Translations under genes and position numbers: made by a program
Notes under the pieces: generated by a model
The model's input: only the letters and a program-made list of their open reading frames with translations
What the model was told of the DNA's origin: nothing
Database searches by the model: none
Shown: positions 11,826 to 22,934 of the stretch, piece by piece
How the letters are laid out: the number at the start of each line of letters is the position of its first letter
How positions within the stretch are numbered: the first letter of the stretch is position 1
NCBI GenBank assembly: GCA_003996215.1
Contig: QJPP01001574.1
Location: 62,001 to 126,000 of the forward strand
DNA: 64,000 nt
DNA from: Jaltomata sinuosa
Taxonomy: Eukaryota > Streptophyta > Magnoliopsida > Solanales > Solanaceae
Direction of reading: 5' to 3'

Positions 11826-13030
11826 ATTGATTGTATCCTTTATATTCTTTAACACGCTTCATCTTCATCCCACCCCGTAATCACCCCACCCCCACCTCTC
11901 ATAATATCTATCAACATTATATACAAACACTTTTAAATAATATTTTATTGAGTGGTGCATCTAATATATTGGTTATTTGTTTAAGGATTCTTTATTTTTG
12001 TCACAATAATAATTGAATGAACATGACATAATTATGTTAGTCCTAACCTCCTTTTATAATTTTGAGGACAACTACCTTAAATAGTATTTTTCTTTGTATT
12101 ATTGAAGAATTAAGTACAAAGATTAGAGTATATTTAAACTAAAATATTAGGAGTTAATGATGAGAGTACAATTTTAAATGCATTCAACTTTGCTAAAACA
12201 ATTGCAAGTGGCATTGTGCTGTGTACTATTCAATTTTATAAAGCTTTTCAAACCTTTTTGAGATTTGAGTAATGACTTTGAAAAAACAACACCAATAACA
12301 ATAAACCAGTATAACTTTATAAGTAGGGTTCGGAGAGAATAAAATATCTGCAGTAATATTTCTATCTTTATGAGAAAGAGATTTATGTTGTGCGAACTCT
12401 TCAAAAATATCATCGGGAGCGTATCTAATCTTTCAAAAGTAGTGCATTTCTAAAAAATCCGACACAAGTGTGAAGACATTATTAGATAGTCCGGGTAACT
12501 TAGGAAGAGAGTGTTTTCGACTAGCCCTCGATAAATCTCCTCCTTTATCTGAGCTTATGATCGACAAATCAGTATAATTCCACAAGTAAGATCTGAGAGG
12601 ATAAAATATATGCAACCTTATTTCTACTTTTATGAAATAGAGAGATTATTTTTGATTAATTCTCGATAATCTTCCTCCTTTATCCAAACTTAAAACCGAC
12701 AATATGAATAAGCTTATTCAAGTGGAATTTAAAAAAAAAAAGAGTACCTAAAATTCAAATTAAAAATAATAATTGAAAATTAATTTTTCATAAAAAATTA
12801 TGTGAACACTAAAGTTTGACCAAGTGGCTTTGAGTGTGATTGATTGTTGCTATGTCTAGAATAGCATCTTTTGGCCGGCCAACAATCCAATGTGTCGAAA
12901 ATAACTTCTCTACCTTATAAAATTTGCGTACACTCTAAACTGGCCTAGGCCAAAATAAGGTGACTAAACTGATACAAAATGAACACGAAACGAACTTGCT
13001 GGGCGAGCGCAATTTCTAAAAGAGTCCAAT
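11826..13030. other. Spacer between tRNA and GST block
   Basis: AT-rich. The piece at 12400-12500 (caaaagtagtgcattt and tccgacacaagtgtg) resembles the dispersed element also seen at 42135-42260. No gene is recognised. Confidence 0.4.
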
Positions 13031-13285
13031 CGATAGAATTCGATCACACGACGAAGAATTCAATAAAAGAGAACGTCTTACGATACAACAAACACTCACA
13101 TCACAGATCTAAAGACAAAAGAAAGAGTGCAACACAAAGCAAAGATTACAAAAGAGTGTTACTATGACCCAAATTTATTAGCAGTCGTTTCCAGCTGTTA
13201 TAGTTCCCCTTCCTTCCAAGGGTAGATTCTTACGCGTTACTAACCTTTCCACACCTTTCCACGCAACTTATGTGACATTAAAATC

Positions 13286-15600
13286 TTACTGTTTTGTCAA
13301 CTCAAGTGTCTTGGACCAAGCTGGCATAGCCAAGATATCAGCACACCAAGCACTAACATGAGGCCTAGCATCAAACAAGCTCTTCACTTTAGTCCCCATC
13401 AAGTAGTGCAAACCCGGGGCATGGTGCAAATCTGCTAGCGTAAAACTATCACCACCCAAATATTTCGAATCGTTGAGTCTAGATTCATACACGTCAAGAA
13501 TTTTGCCGAATTTTTCTTCATTCTCCGCCACAACTGCATCATCGGTCACCATGCCCAACATTGGCTTGATAACTATCTCGTAGCTTAGTTTTGAACCGAT
13601 GGGGTCGAATTTCTGGGCTTCGACTTCCATCCATACTGACATAATTGCCATTTTCTTAGGGTCATTGGGCAATAGTGGGTTCCCCTTGTCTGCATATGTA
13701 TGAGCTATGTATTGGGTAATGGCTCTTGACTCTGCATTGACAACAATTCATATATCAATATTTAAATCAACGAAAGAAGATAAATCGGAGCGTTTTCCCC
13801 TTAAATAGGTTGTACATTGACACAATAGTTTGAAAAACGATTATCTTGAGCCGATGGTCTATCAGAGACAACCACTCTACCTCAAGGTAAGGGTAAGGTC
13901 TGCATACACCCCACCCTTCCTAGACCCAACTTGTGAGACAGGCTATACTAGTATGTTGTACGTTGACATAATAGTTTGAAAAATGATTTTCTTAAGCCAA
14001 TGGTCTATCGCAGACAACCTCTCTATCTCACAAAGGTAGGGGTAAGGTCACAATACACTCTACCCCTCCTCAGATCCCACGTGTGAGATGCACTACACTA
14101 GGTATGTTGTTGTTGACACAAATTCAAATTAGCCTGAATTAGTTTAAGGCAAATGTAGTAACTTGTATTGTATGAATCTAGCATACAAGTTATGTGTTCA
14201 CTCGAACCCGTAACTTTTACTTAGATCCTGTAAATCAAATGAGTTGTGGTACAATTCTAAACTCGAACCTATAAAGTTCAAATCCTGACTCCAATATTTT
14301 CAACACGAGGACATAGATATATCACAAAATATTTCAACAAATATCAATTTCCGAACCCGTAAAAGGTAGTTAACTTACCAAAAAGCTTGAGATCTCCATC
14401 TTCAAAAGCTGGAACTTGACCAAATGGCTGAATTAACAATAAAAAAAAACAGTTAGTTATAAGTAGATACTCTTTAATTAGGCTATCAACATATAATTAC
14501 AGTCACAGTACTGTTTGACTCAAATTTAAAGTTTTTTTCGATTCCTATCCGAGGTCTGGTACCCGTTTTGAGGCCCAATTAATACGAATTTGCTCCACGC
14601 AACTAATAAATTAATTCTACTCGAAACCCACTACTTATCTAGAGATAGGAGAAAAAGACAGGAAAAAACAGGGCATAAGATTTTTTTTAAAAAGCCCAAT
14701 GCACTAAGATTTTGCTATGCGCGGGTCTCCAGACCATAAGGATCTATCATGCACAATCTTATCTTAAATTTCTGCAAAAAGCTACTTCCACGGTTCAAAC
14801 CCAGGATCTCCTGATCACATGATCAATGCACTAAGCTTTCACTACGCGCTAGTCTAGTACTTCTTTGGACAATAAAGATCTATCGTACGCAGTTTTATCC
14901 TAAGATTCTGCAAAAAGCTATTTCCACTATTCAAACCTGTAACCTCTTAATCACATGAATCGATCAACGTATACCTGACTTTACCAATTACGCCAAAACT
15001 CTCATTTATACGAAAGGATAAGATAAGCAATAACATGAATGTGATTTTACCGATTACGCCAAAACTCCCCCTTAAGACCGACAGGGGAAAAGACAAAGGA
15101 TCACATCACGTGACTTTACCAGTTACGCCAAAACTCCTCTTCCTTTATATGTATAATAAATCGAATCTATTCGAAACCCAATAATTGTAAATAATAGCAG
15201 ATGATCATATTTTATTTTATTTTTATAAAAAACAGTTCAATGCACTAAGCTCCTGCTATACACGAGATCCAGAGAAAAATCATCAAATCAAAAGAATCTA
15301 TCATACATAGATGAAAGAAAAAGGGGCATATTTTTTTTAAAAAGAAATAGCTCCGTGCACTAAGCTCCTGCTACGTGCAGGATCCAAAAAAAAATCAAAT
15401 CACAAGAATCTATCATATGCAGACGAAAGAAAAAAGGAGAATATTTGACATACATTGAGAGAAAGGAAAGGTTCCTTTTTGTGTTCACCAGTTTGCATAC
15501 TAATAGGAATAAGTTCAAAATCAACATCTTTTTCTTTGAGTGCAGCTACTACTCTCATCACAGCTGGTGACATGATAGGTCCATGAACCTTAATTGCCAT
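13286..15600 (-). CDS. GSTF: Phi-class glutathione S-transferase, copy 1, 213 aa
   Basis: Cytosolic enzyme that joins glutathione to electrophiles and binds flavonoids; plant phi class. Exons (minus): 15454-15600, 14379-14427, 13286-13731, the three-exon layout typical of plant GSTF genes. The N-terminal thioredoxin-like domain starts MAIKVHGPIMSPAVMRV, with the conserved Ser11 position used for glutathione activation. Exon 2 encodes PFGQVPAFEDGDLKLF (cis-Pro and glutathione-binding loop). Exon 3 begins ESRAITQYIAH, with the ES pair that contacts the gamma-glutamyl group, and carries the all-helical C domain with YLGGDSFTLADLHH. The frame is intact across both splice joins, so it is probably functional. 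It shares about 91% of residues with copy 2 (19 differences in 213 by eye). Confidence 0.93.
13849..14118 (+). repeat. Two tandem TS/RTE-tail copies in GST copy 1 intron 2
   Basis: Two successive copies (13849-13957 and 13980-14118) each read ttgagccgatggtctatc or a near form, then ctctacctc, gtaaggtctgcatac and a (GTT)n end. This order matches the terminal part of the LINE at 58616-60427 and the tobacco TS SINE tail. Confidence 0.6.
14680..15430 (-). mobile_element. Cluster of Au-type SINE fragments in GST copy 1 intron 1
   Basis: Read on the minus strand, at least two long copies (about 14822-15010 and 14680-14820) show the Au SINE order: gcgtaattggtaaagt (A-box region), ggtttgaatagtggaaat (B-box region), tgcagaatctt, then agcttagtgca at the tail. 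Shorter tail pieces lie at 15234-15330 and 15340-15425, and head pieces at 15030-15145. Copies are heavily mutated. Confidence 0.65.
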
Positions 15601-15715
15601 TATTGCTTGATAGAGAAGAAAAAAATTGTGTGGAAAAAAGAAAAGTTTGATGAATGAAATTTGTGTGTTATAGAAAAAGTGGAATGGTGAGTAGAAAGCA
15701 TGTGGTGGGAGTAAG

Positions 15716-15723
15716 TATATATA
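15716..15723 (-). promoter_or_regulatory. TATA box of GST copy 1
   Basis: TATATATA on the minus strand, 116 bp upstream of the ATG. The same box stands 111 bp upstream of the ATG in copy 2. A second, duplicated version of this core lies at about 16346-16354. Confidence 0.6.
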
Positions 15724-15979
15724 GATCCAATAACTAAGGGGTGGTTCGGTACGAGGGATAGGGGATAACTGATTTGGAACAAATAAAATTATGGAGTAAT
15801 TTGTTTTGAAATTATAGTGTTATTTTTATCTCATTATTTCATGTTTATGTTCACATTGGATTCAATTAAATCACGAGGTCATTTAAGGATCGTTTGATTC
15901 GCAGAATAAGGTGAAATATTTTAAAATTAATTTAGTTGAATGTATAAATTTATACTTCTACTTTCAATCAAATATAGTA

Positions 15980-16210
15980 CTTCTTCCGTCTCATTTTATG
16001 TGGCACTCTTTGATTTTACACAGTATTTAAGAAAAAAAAGAAGATTTTTGAAACTTGTGGTCTAAAATAATTATTGAATATTTGTGTAGTTATAAATCAT
16101 TTCATTAAAGGTAAAAAGAGAATTTTAAAGTTAAATTTTTTTAATTATAGAAAGATTCTTTTTGAAACGGACTAAAAAAAAGTGTGCCACATAAAATGAG
16201 ACGGAGAAAG
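15980..16210. mobile_element. Stowaway-like MITE upstream of GST copy 1
   Basis: Inverted termini cttcttccgtctcattttat and the matching end ataaaatgagacggagaaag, flanked by TA on both sides. It separates the two copies of the GST promoter core. Confidence 0.75.
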
Positions 16211-16450
16211 TATAAATTTTTTCATCTTATTCCATTCAATTTGATATTATTTTAAAATAAATTAATCTCAAAATTATAATTCCAAAATAATTTTTTTGTG
16301 CGAATAAAAGTAGAATGGTGAGTAGAAAGTATGTGTTGGAGTAACTATATATAGATCCAATAATTAAGGGGTTGTTCGGTACGAGAGAAGGGATAATTAA
16401 TTTTGAGATTATAGTGTTTATTTTATTTTATATTGAGGATGGAATAATAA

Positions 16451-18860
16451 TTTGAGATAATCAAATCTGAAATAATTAATCTTGAGATAATTTTTTTCCT
16501 AACTAAACGAGTCATAAGGATTGTTTAGTTTGCAGATAAAGTTATTTTGTTTAATGTTATGATAGAAAAAGGGGAAATGGGAAGGGATTATAAGATGAGA
16601 ATCGAACCTTCATAAATAAGATAAGAGTTTAAATAGTTAATCAACTGAGTTACTAAGATTTTTCGATAAAATTATCTCGGAATTCTAATCGTGAGATTAA
16701 TTTATCTCAAAATAACATCAAATTGAATGGGATAAAATGATATATTCAGAAGTAAGATTGTTGATTAAATTTATACTATGTTTGATTGAAAGTAATATAC
16801 TTTTAATTGTTGATGTAATTTATCACAAATTACAATAAATCACATTTTGAAGGAAGGTGTTCTTTTGATGGAGCTTGAGTTGTACGACGTTGTTGGGCTG
16901 TTGCATTCTGAAGGGGACAAGTCAAGTGTGATACTGCTGGATCGGTGTAGATTATGCCGCAGTGGACTTAAATCTCCTTAAAGAGAGCAAGATATCCGTG
17001 CCTCACCCTGAATATATTTTTGTTCATTTTGTTTCAACTGTAATTTGAGCGAAATATCCGCGCCTCAGCCTGAATATTAACCACCGAATGAAAAATTATA
17101 AAAAAAAGTTGCCTCCATCCTTCTTGAATGACCTTATGGAAAGTAGTGGTAGGTGGAACGTGGAAGTTGTATTTGTCCGACATGTGTGGGAGATATTGTT
17201 GAAAGTTCCTTCTACACTTATTGAGAAGTTTCATACTTTTATTTTTATTTGGCTTTTCGCTCGAAAACTCGATTAAATTTAAATTCGCGTCGAAATTTTT
17301 TATATTAAGGTGAAATGCTCTTTTATAAAGGTGGCTCCTTGTATTTTTTCAAAACATCAAAACGATCTTGAAAAAGATTAGAAGGTTGTATCCAAGGAAA
17401 CTCGGACTCGAAATCTCTTCTTAAGAATAAAAAAGTACTTACTTCGTCCATTTTTACTTGTCACATTTCACTTTATGAAAGTCAATGTGATTAAACTTCA
17501 AATTTAAATTGAAGTAGATTAATTTAATATCTTAACTTTACAATTTATATGATTGAAACCTATATAAATCTTAAAATGTTAATCAAAATTCATATAATTT
17601 AACTTTAAAAAATAAAATAATAACAAGTAAAAACAGATGAGGGAATATTTACTATTCCATCACAATCTTTATTAACAGAGAAGTTTCATATTCGAATTAG
17701 TCGTATAAGAATTAACTTCAGACATACGAGTGTGAAGTTAGAAAAAACTATCGTTCAACTTGCAAAGACTTTCCAAGTCTTTCACATGTAGTATTATTAA
17801 ACTTTGGTTTACAAAGTCAATAATTTTGTGATTCATATTTCTCCCTTAGTTCATTTTTACTTGTCCATTATTGATTTTGCATATTTCTTAAGGAGGATTT
17901 TATTTTATTATATTACTCTTTGAATATAATAAATATAATGTCTTGAAAAATATAATAGAAAAATGACTATAATTAATGATAAGGGATAAATTAGTAACTA
18001 GGTGCAAAATTATCTCTTGATTTCATAAACTGGACAAGTATTATCGAACATCTATTTTTAGTATAGAGGACAAGCAAAGATGAACGGTGGGAGTATTGTT
18101 TTTCTAGAGTCGGTCAGTGGGCCAAGAACCTTCCAGAATATTATGTAAAATATTACACATGGACATATATCATACAAAGATGTCATCCACTACGTCCAAA
18201 TAATAATAATAATAATAATAGGACAATACATAATTAGCCTTTCATATTTGTTAGAATATTTTGTTTAGACACTCGAACTGAGCCTTGTTTTAATTGAACA
18301 CATGAACTACTCGAAAAGAGACACAAAGAAAATTGTATCCAAGAAAATTCGAACTCGAAATCTCTGATTAAGAATAAAAAAAGTACCCCTTTTGTTCATT
18401 TTTACTTGTCACATTTTGCTTTATGAAAGTTAATGTGACTAAACTTCAAATATAAATTGAAATAGATTAATTTAATATTTTAAATTTACAATTTAGATGA
18501 ACAAAAACTATACGAATCTTAAAATATTGATTAAAGTTCATGCAATTTAATATTAAAAAATAAAATAAAAAATAAAAAAAATACTTACTATTCTATCGCA
18601 ATCTTTATATCGATAGAGAAGTTTCATATTCGAATTAATCGTATAACAATCAAGAGTGTGAAGTTAGATATAATTATGTTCAACTTGCCAAAGACTTTCC
18701 AAGTCTTTCACATGTTGCATTATTAAACTTTGGTTTACAAAGTCAATAATTTTGTGTTCATATATTTTTTTTTCTAGAGTGGTCAGTGCCCAGTGGGCCA
18801 AAAAACTTTCAGAATATTATGAAGAATATTACGCACGGGCATATGTCACACAAAGATGTC

Positions 18861-18911
<51 letters not shown>

Positions 18912-19540
18912 TGCTAAGAAATATAATGATGTATGAAACATCTTACATTCACGCATAATTTGAGGAATAATTACATCTATCTCAAGGGGTGTGATATAAA
19001 TATAATCTCCCTTAATATAAATATCAATAGATAATTTTTCACGATTCAAAGTCATGACCTATAAATCACATTAAGAAAACTTTACTGATATTGGTCTAAA
19101 AACAAAATGAACTATTATAATTAGATAAATTATACTGTAAAATTAAAGATACTCAAAGCCATCCAATTTATCATTTCGTATATAATTTGAAATATATATA
19201 TACGCCACATACTTTAAATTCACTTAATTTAAATTTTGAACTCGCTTATAATGACAAGGTAGTGGTAAATGCTTGTGAAATTTTACGAAATATATTATTG
19301 TTATTGTTGTTATAATGATGGATTAATGGAATGAGCCACAAGAAAGGAAAAGGGAGGGATAAATTTGGGATATTAAAAGAGCATAGTGTCATGAGAAATG
19401 GATCTAGCAATGCATAAAATCTCAACGCAAAAATCAAATACCAAATGTAAAATAATAAATTCCAGAAACGAACACAAAATTTTCCTTTTTCTCAGAATTA
19501 CTTCTTTTTCTTTCTCTTAGTATCGATAGGATTCACTCAG
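16451..19540. other. Upstream flank of GST copy 1, mostly repeats
   Basis: Contains a block at 16860-17080 with two related pieces (agatatccgtgcctc and aaatatccgcgcctca) that I could not identify; the 17143-17220 landmark of the segmental duplication; and a local direct duplication, about 17390-18240 and 18330-18960. TAA/AAT microsatellites lie at 18201-18221 and 18861-18911. No gene is recognised. Confidence 0.5.
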
Positions 19541-19798
19541 GAAGAAGAATTCAATAAAAGAGAACGTTTTACGAAACAACAAACACTCGCATCACAAATC
19601 TAAAGACAAAAGAAAGAGTGCAACACAAAGCAAAGATTACAAAGGAGTGTTACTATGGCCTAAATTTATTAACCTACTAGGAATACATAGGCCATATTTT
19701 GCTCCTCAGCCTACGAGATATTAGCAACCGTTTCCAGCTGTTGTTCCCCTTCCAAGGACAGATATTCTTACGCGTTACTCACATGTCTGGCACCAATC

Positions 19799-21628
19799 TT
19801 ACTGTTTTGTCAACTCAAGTGCCTTAGTCCAAGCTGGCCTAGCCAAGATATCAGCACACCAAGCACTAACATGAGGCCTAGCATCAAACAAGCTCTTCAC
19901 TTGAGTCCCCATCAAGAACTGCAAACCCGGGGCATGGTGCAAATCCGCTAGTGTAAAACTATCACCACCCAAATATTTCGAGTCCTTGAGTCTAGATTCA
20001 TACACGTCAAGAACTTTGCCGAGTTTTTCTTCATGCTCTGCCACAACAACATCATCAGTCACCATGCCCAACATTGGCTTAAAACCTATCTCATAGGCTA
20101 GTTTCGAACCAATAGGGTCGAATTTCTGGGCTTCTACTTCCATCCATACTGACATGATTGCCATTTTCTTGGGGTCATTGGGCAATAGTGGGTTCCCCTT
20201 GTCTGCATATGTGTGAGCTATGTATTGAGTAATGGCTCTTGACTCTGCATTGGCAATAATTCATATATCAACATCATAAACCAAAGAAAGAAGACGTGGG
20301 AACTTGTATGTCGAGGGTCTATCAGAAACAACCTCTTTACGTCATAAAGGTAGAGATAAGGTCTGCTTACATCCTACTGGATATGTTGTTGTATGAAGAA
20401 GAAAAAAAGGTGAAATCAATATTTTTGACATGAACATGGATATATATTTATCTATGACACTTAGGGCAACCAAACCCTTCGAAACCCGGGGACGATGTGT
20501 CCATCCTTCTACCCTTCTCCACTTAAATACCGAACACAGTTCACTTGACACAGGGCTCGATGCAAACATAGATTATTGGGTTGGGGGGGGGGGGGGTTGT
20601 TCTACTGGGTGGTAAAAGAAAGTTTTTAACTTACCAAAAAGCTTGAGGTCTCCATCTTCAAAAGCTGGAACTTGACCAAATGGCTACATGAATCAAAGAA
20701 AATTATAGTTAGATACTCTTTAATTCAAAATTTGACTAATAAGCAGATTTAGGCTATCTACACACATATATATATATATGGACTTCTTTTTTCAGACTCG
20801 ATTTACAGTTTAATCACACTAAGTCGAAGGTCAACCAGAGATAGGAACCAATATCACCAACTTAACTAGCAGTCTTGAATATGAAGTTCAACTACTTCTT
20901 TGACTTTTTCTGAGAATTGGTCGAGCGAAGAATCACAGTTCTCAGCTTAAGTGGAAATTTTAAGAACTATTTTGGATTTCCCATTCAATATCCAGTATCA
21001 CTTGGGGCCAATTAATTCGAATTCAGGGAAATGTTACTTTGGGAGTAAAATACTCTTTACCAAGGGCCCAAAAGTAATTTTATGCTCATAACTTGAACCC
21101 GAGACCTATAAAAGAGTAGCGTTATCACTCGAATTGGTTTGTGGGCCACTTATAATTTTTGTTTTGTTTTATGTCTTTGTACTAAGCTCTTACTATACAT
21201 GAAATCAGAAACAAAGTCAAACCACAAAGATCTACTATATAAAGACGAAAGTAAAAGGCACATATATAATAAGATGGCATATATATATATCCGATCATAA
21301 GAATCTACAGTACGAAGATAAAAGAAAAAGGGGCATACATACCAAAAAAGAGCCATATTTTTTTTTAAAAAAAAAACAACACGATACACTAAGCTTTTAC
21401 TGTATGCGAAATTTAGAAAAAAATCAAATCACAAGAATCTATCGTACGCAGATAAAAGAAAGAGGGGAAGATTTGACATACATTGAGGGAAAGGTAAGGT
21501 TCCTTTTTGTGTTCACCAGTTTGCATACTAACAGGAATAAGTTCAAAATCAAGAACTTTTTCTTTGAGTGCAGCTACTACTCTCATCACAGCAGGTGACA
21601 TGGTAGGGCCATGGACTTTGATTGCCAT
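19799..21628 (-). CDS. GSTF: Phi-class glutathione S-transferase, copy 2, 213 aa
   Basis: Tandem paralogue of the gene at 13286-15600, with the same role (glutathione conjugation, cytosol). Exons (minus): 21482-21628, 20635-20683, 19799-20244, with exon lengths identical to copy 1 (147, 49, 446 bp). Starts MAIKVHGPTMSPAVMRV with Ser11 kept. Exon 2 encodes the same PFGQVPAFEDGDLKLF, and exon 3 again begins ESRAITQYIAH. By eye there are 5 changes in the first 49 residues and 14 in the last 128, most in the C-terminal substrate-binding domain (for example LHYLMGTK to LQFLMGTQ), which may shift the hydrophobic-site preference. Intact frame. The upstream region is cut by a hAT MITE next to the TATA box. 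Confidence 0.93.
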
Positions 21629-21738
21629 TATTGCTTGCTACTATTTTCTTGATAGAGAGAGAGGGAAAAAAAATTGTGTGGATGGAAAAAGAAAGCTTGA
21701 TGAATGAAATTTGTGTGAGGAAACATGTGTTGGAGTAG

Positions 21739-21746
21739 TATATATA
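21739..21746 (-). promoter_or_regulatory. TATA box of GST copy 2, overlapped by a hAT target duplication
   Basis: TATATATA on the minus strand, 111 bp upstream of the ATG, matching copy 1. The target duplication at 21742-21749 shares five of its bases. Confidence 0.6.
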
Positions 21747-21749
21747 GAC

Positions 21750-22239
21750 TAAGGGTGTCTAGTGGGCGAGTTGAGTTGACAAAAATTAAATTGGTCGAGT
21801 TCCGGGGCCAGGGTTGATAATCAGGTTGGCCTATACGGGTTTAACTGATCCGGTTCCAAAAAGGTTCAAAGTGATTCATTTGGTTCTGGGTTATATCAGC
21901 TTGGGTTGAGCCGGGTTATATTAAAAAATATTTTTTAAAACAAAATTGTTATTTTTAAAATCTGTTAATAAAATATAAATTACTTAATATTTATTTTATT
22001 TATTATTTAAAATCGGGCCGAGTTGGATCGGGTTGGGTTAAGTTGGGTCAGTTAATCGACGTGACATTATCGATTTCAATCAGTTTCGGATTAAGATTTC
22101 AAAAATTGAACCGGCTAATTTTGATTATAGCAGGCGATCCAGATCAACACAACCCCTTAACTGAGAGCCGAATTGGATCGGATTTTTATCGGGTCGGGCC
22201 GATCCAGTTCCAGGTCAATCGGCCCGATTGACACCCTTA
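21750..22239. mobile_element. hAT-type MITE in the GST copy 2 promoter
   Basis: A 490-bp element begins taagggtgtc and ends gacaccctta, a perfect 10-bp inverted repeat. Exact 8-bp target duplications ATATAGAC stand at 21742-21749 and 22240-22247, diagnostic of hAT insertion. The interior is GC-richer than its surroundings, with repeated gggttgggtt and ggttcc motifs, and has no transposase frame. Confidence 0.88.
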
Positions 22240-22279
22240 ATATAGACCCATGAAAATTGTGGGGATTTCAAAAAAATTA

Positions 22280-22514
22280 CTCCCTCCATTTTATTTTATG
22301 TGACAACCTTTGACTTGACACGGTATTTAAGAAAAAAACGACTTTAAAACTTGTGGTCTAAAATGATCCTTGAATATTTGTGTGATTGTAAATCGTTTCA
22401 TTAAGGATAAAAAGAAAATTTTAAAGTTATTTTTTTCTTAATTATAGTAAGGTGACATTCTTTTTAGGACAGACTAAAAAGGAAAGGGTGTCACATAAAA
22501 TGGGATAGAGATAG
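22280..22514. mobile_element. Stowaway-like MITE
   Basis: Termini ctccctccattttattttat and the inverted match ataaaatgggatagagatag, with TA at each border. Interior matches the elements at 15980 and 28761 (cttgtggtctaaaat, atttgtgt, taattatag). Confidence 0.75.
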
Positions 22515-22544
22515 TAGTTTTTATTTTCAAAGTGAAAAAGAATA

Positions 22545-22934
22545 CTCCTTCCGTCTTGTTTTATTTTATGTGGTACTTTTGACTTGGCATGTTATTTAAG
22601 AAAAAAAAACTTTTAAAACTTGTGGTCTAAAACAATCCTTAGATATTTGTGTCGTTGTGTGATGGTAAAAAGGTATTTTTAAAGTTAAAAGGAAGATTTT
22701 TGAAACTTGTGCTCTAAAACAATCTTTATATATTTGTGGGACTGTACATCATTTTATTAAGGGTAAAAGGATAATTTTATGATTAAAAGAAAGGGTTTTT
22801 GAAACTTATAGTCTAAAACAATTAATAAAAAGAAAATTCTAATTTTAAAATTATTTTTACATATACAAATGTGAATATTCTTTATGAGACGGATTAAAAA
22901 GAAAAATGTGTCATATAAATTAGGATAGCGAGAA
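22545..22934. mobile_element. Stowaway-like MITE with internal duplication
   Basis: Termini ctccttccgtcttg and the degraded inverted match at 22915-22934, flanked by TA. The interior motif gaaacttgtggtctaaaacaa occurs three times (22616, 22702, 22799 regions), making it longer than its relatives. Confidence 0.6.

Larger units (their letters stand above)
15664..16450. repeat. Duplicated GST promoter core
   Basis: The stretch at 15678-15835 (ggaatggtgagtagaaag, tatatatagatccaata, ggttcggtacgag) recurs at 16314-16420 with few changes, about 635 bp further upstream. Both copies retain the TATA motif in the minus sense. Confidence 0.75.

Noticed and set aside
18752..18958. ORFs with long Asn or Tyr runs
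   Set aside because: Translation of an AAT microsatellite; only the phrase before it is repeated elsewhere and is reported as a finding.
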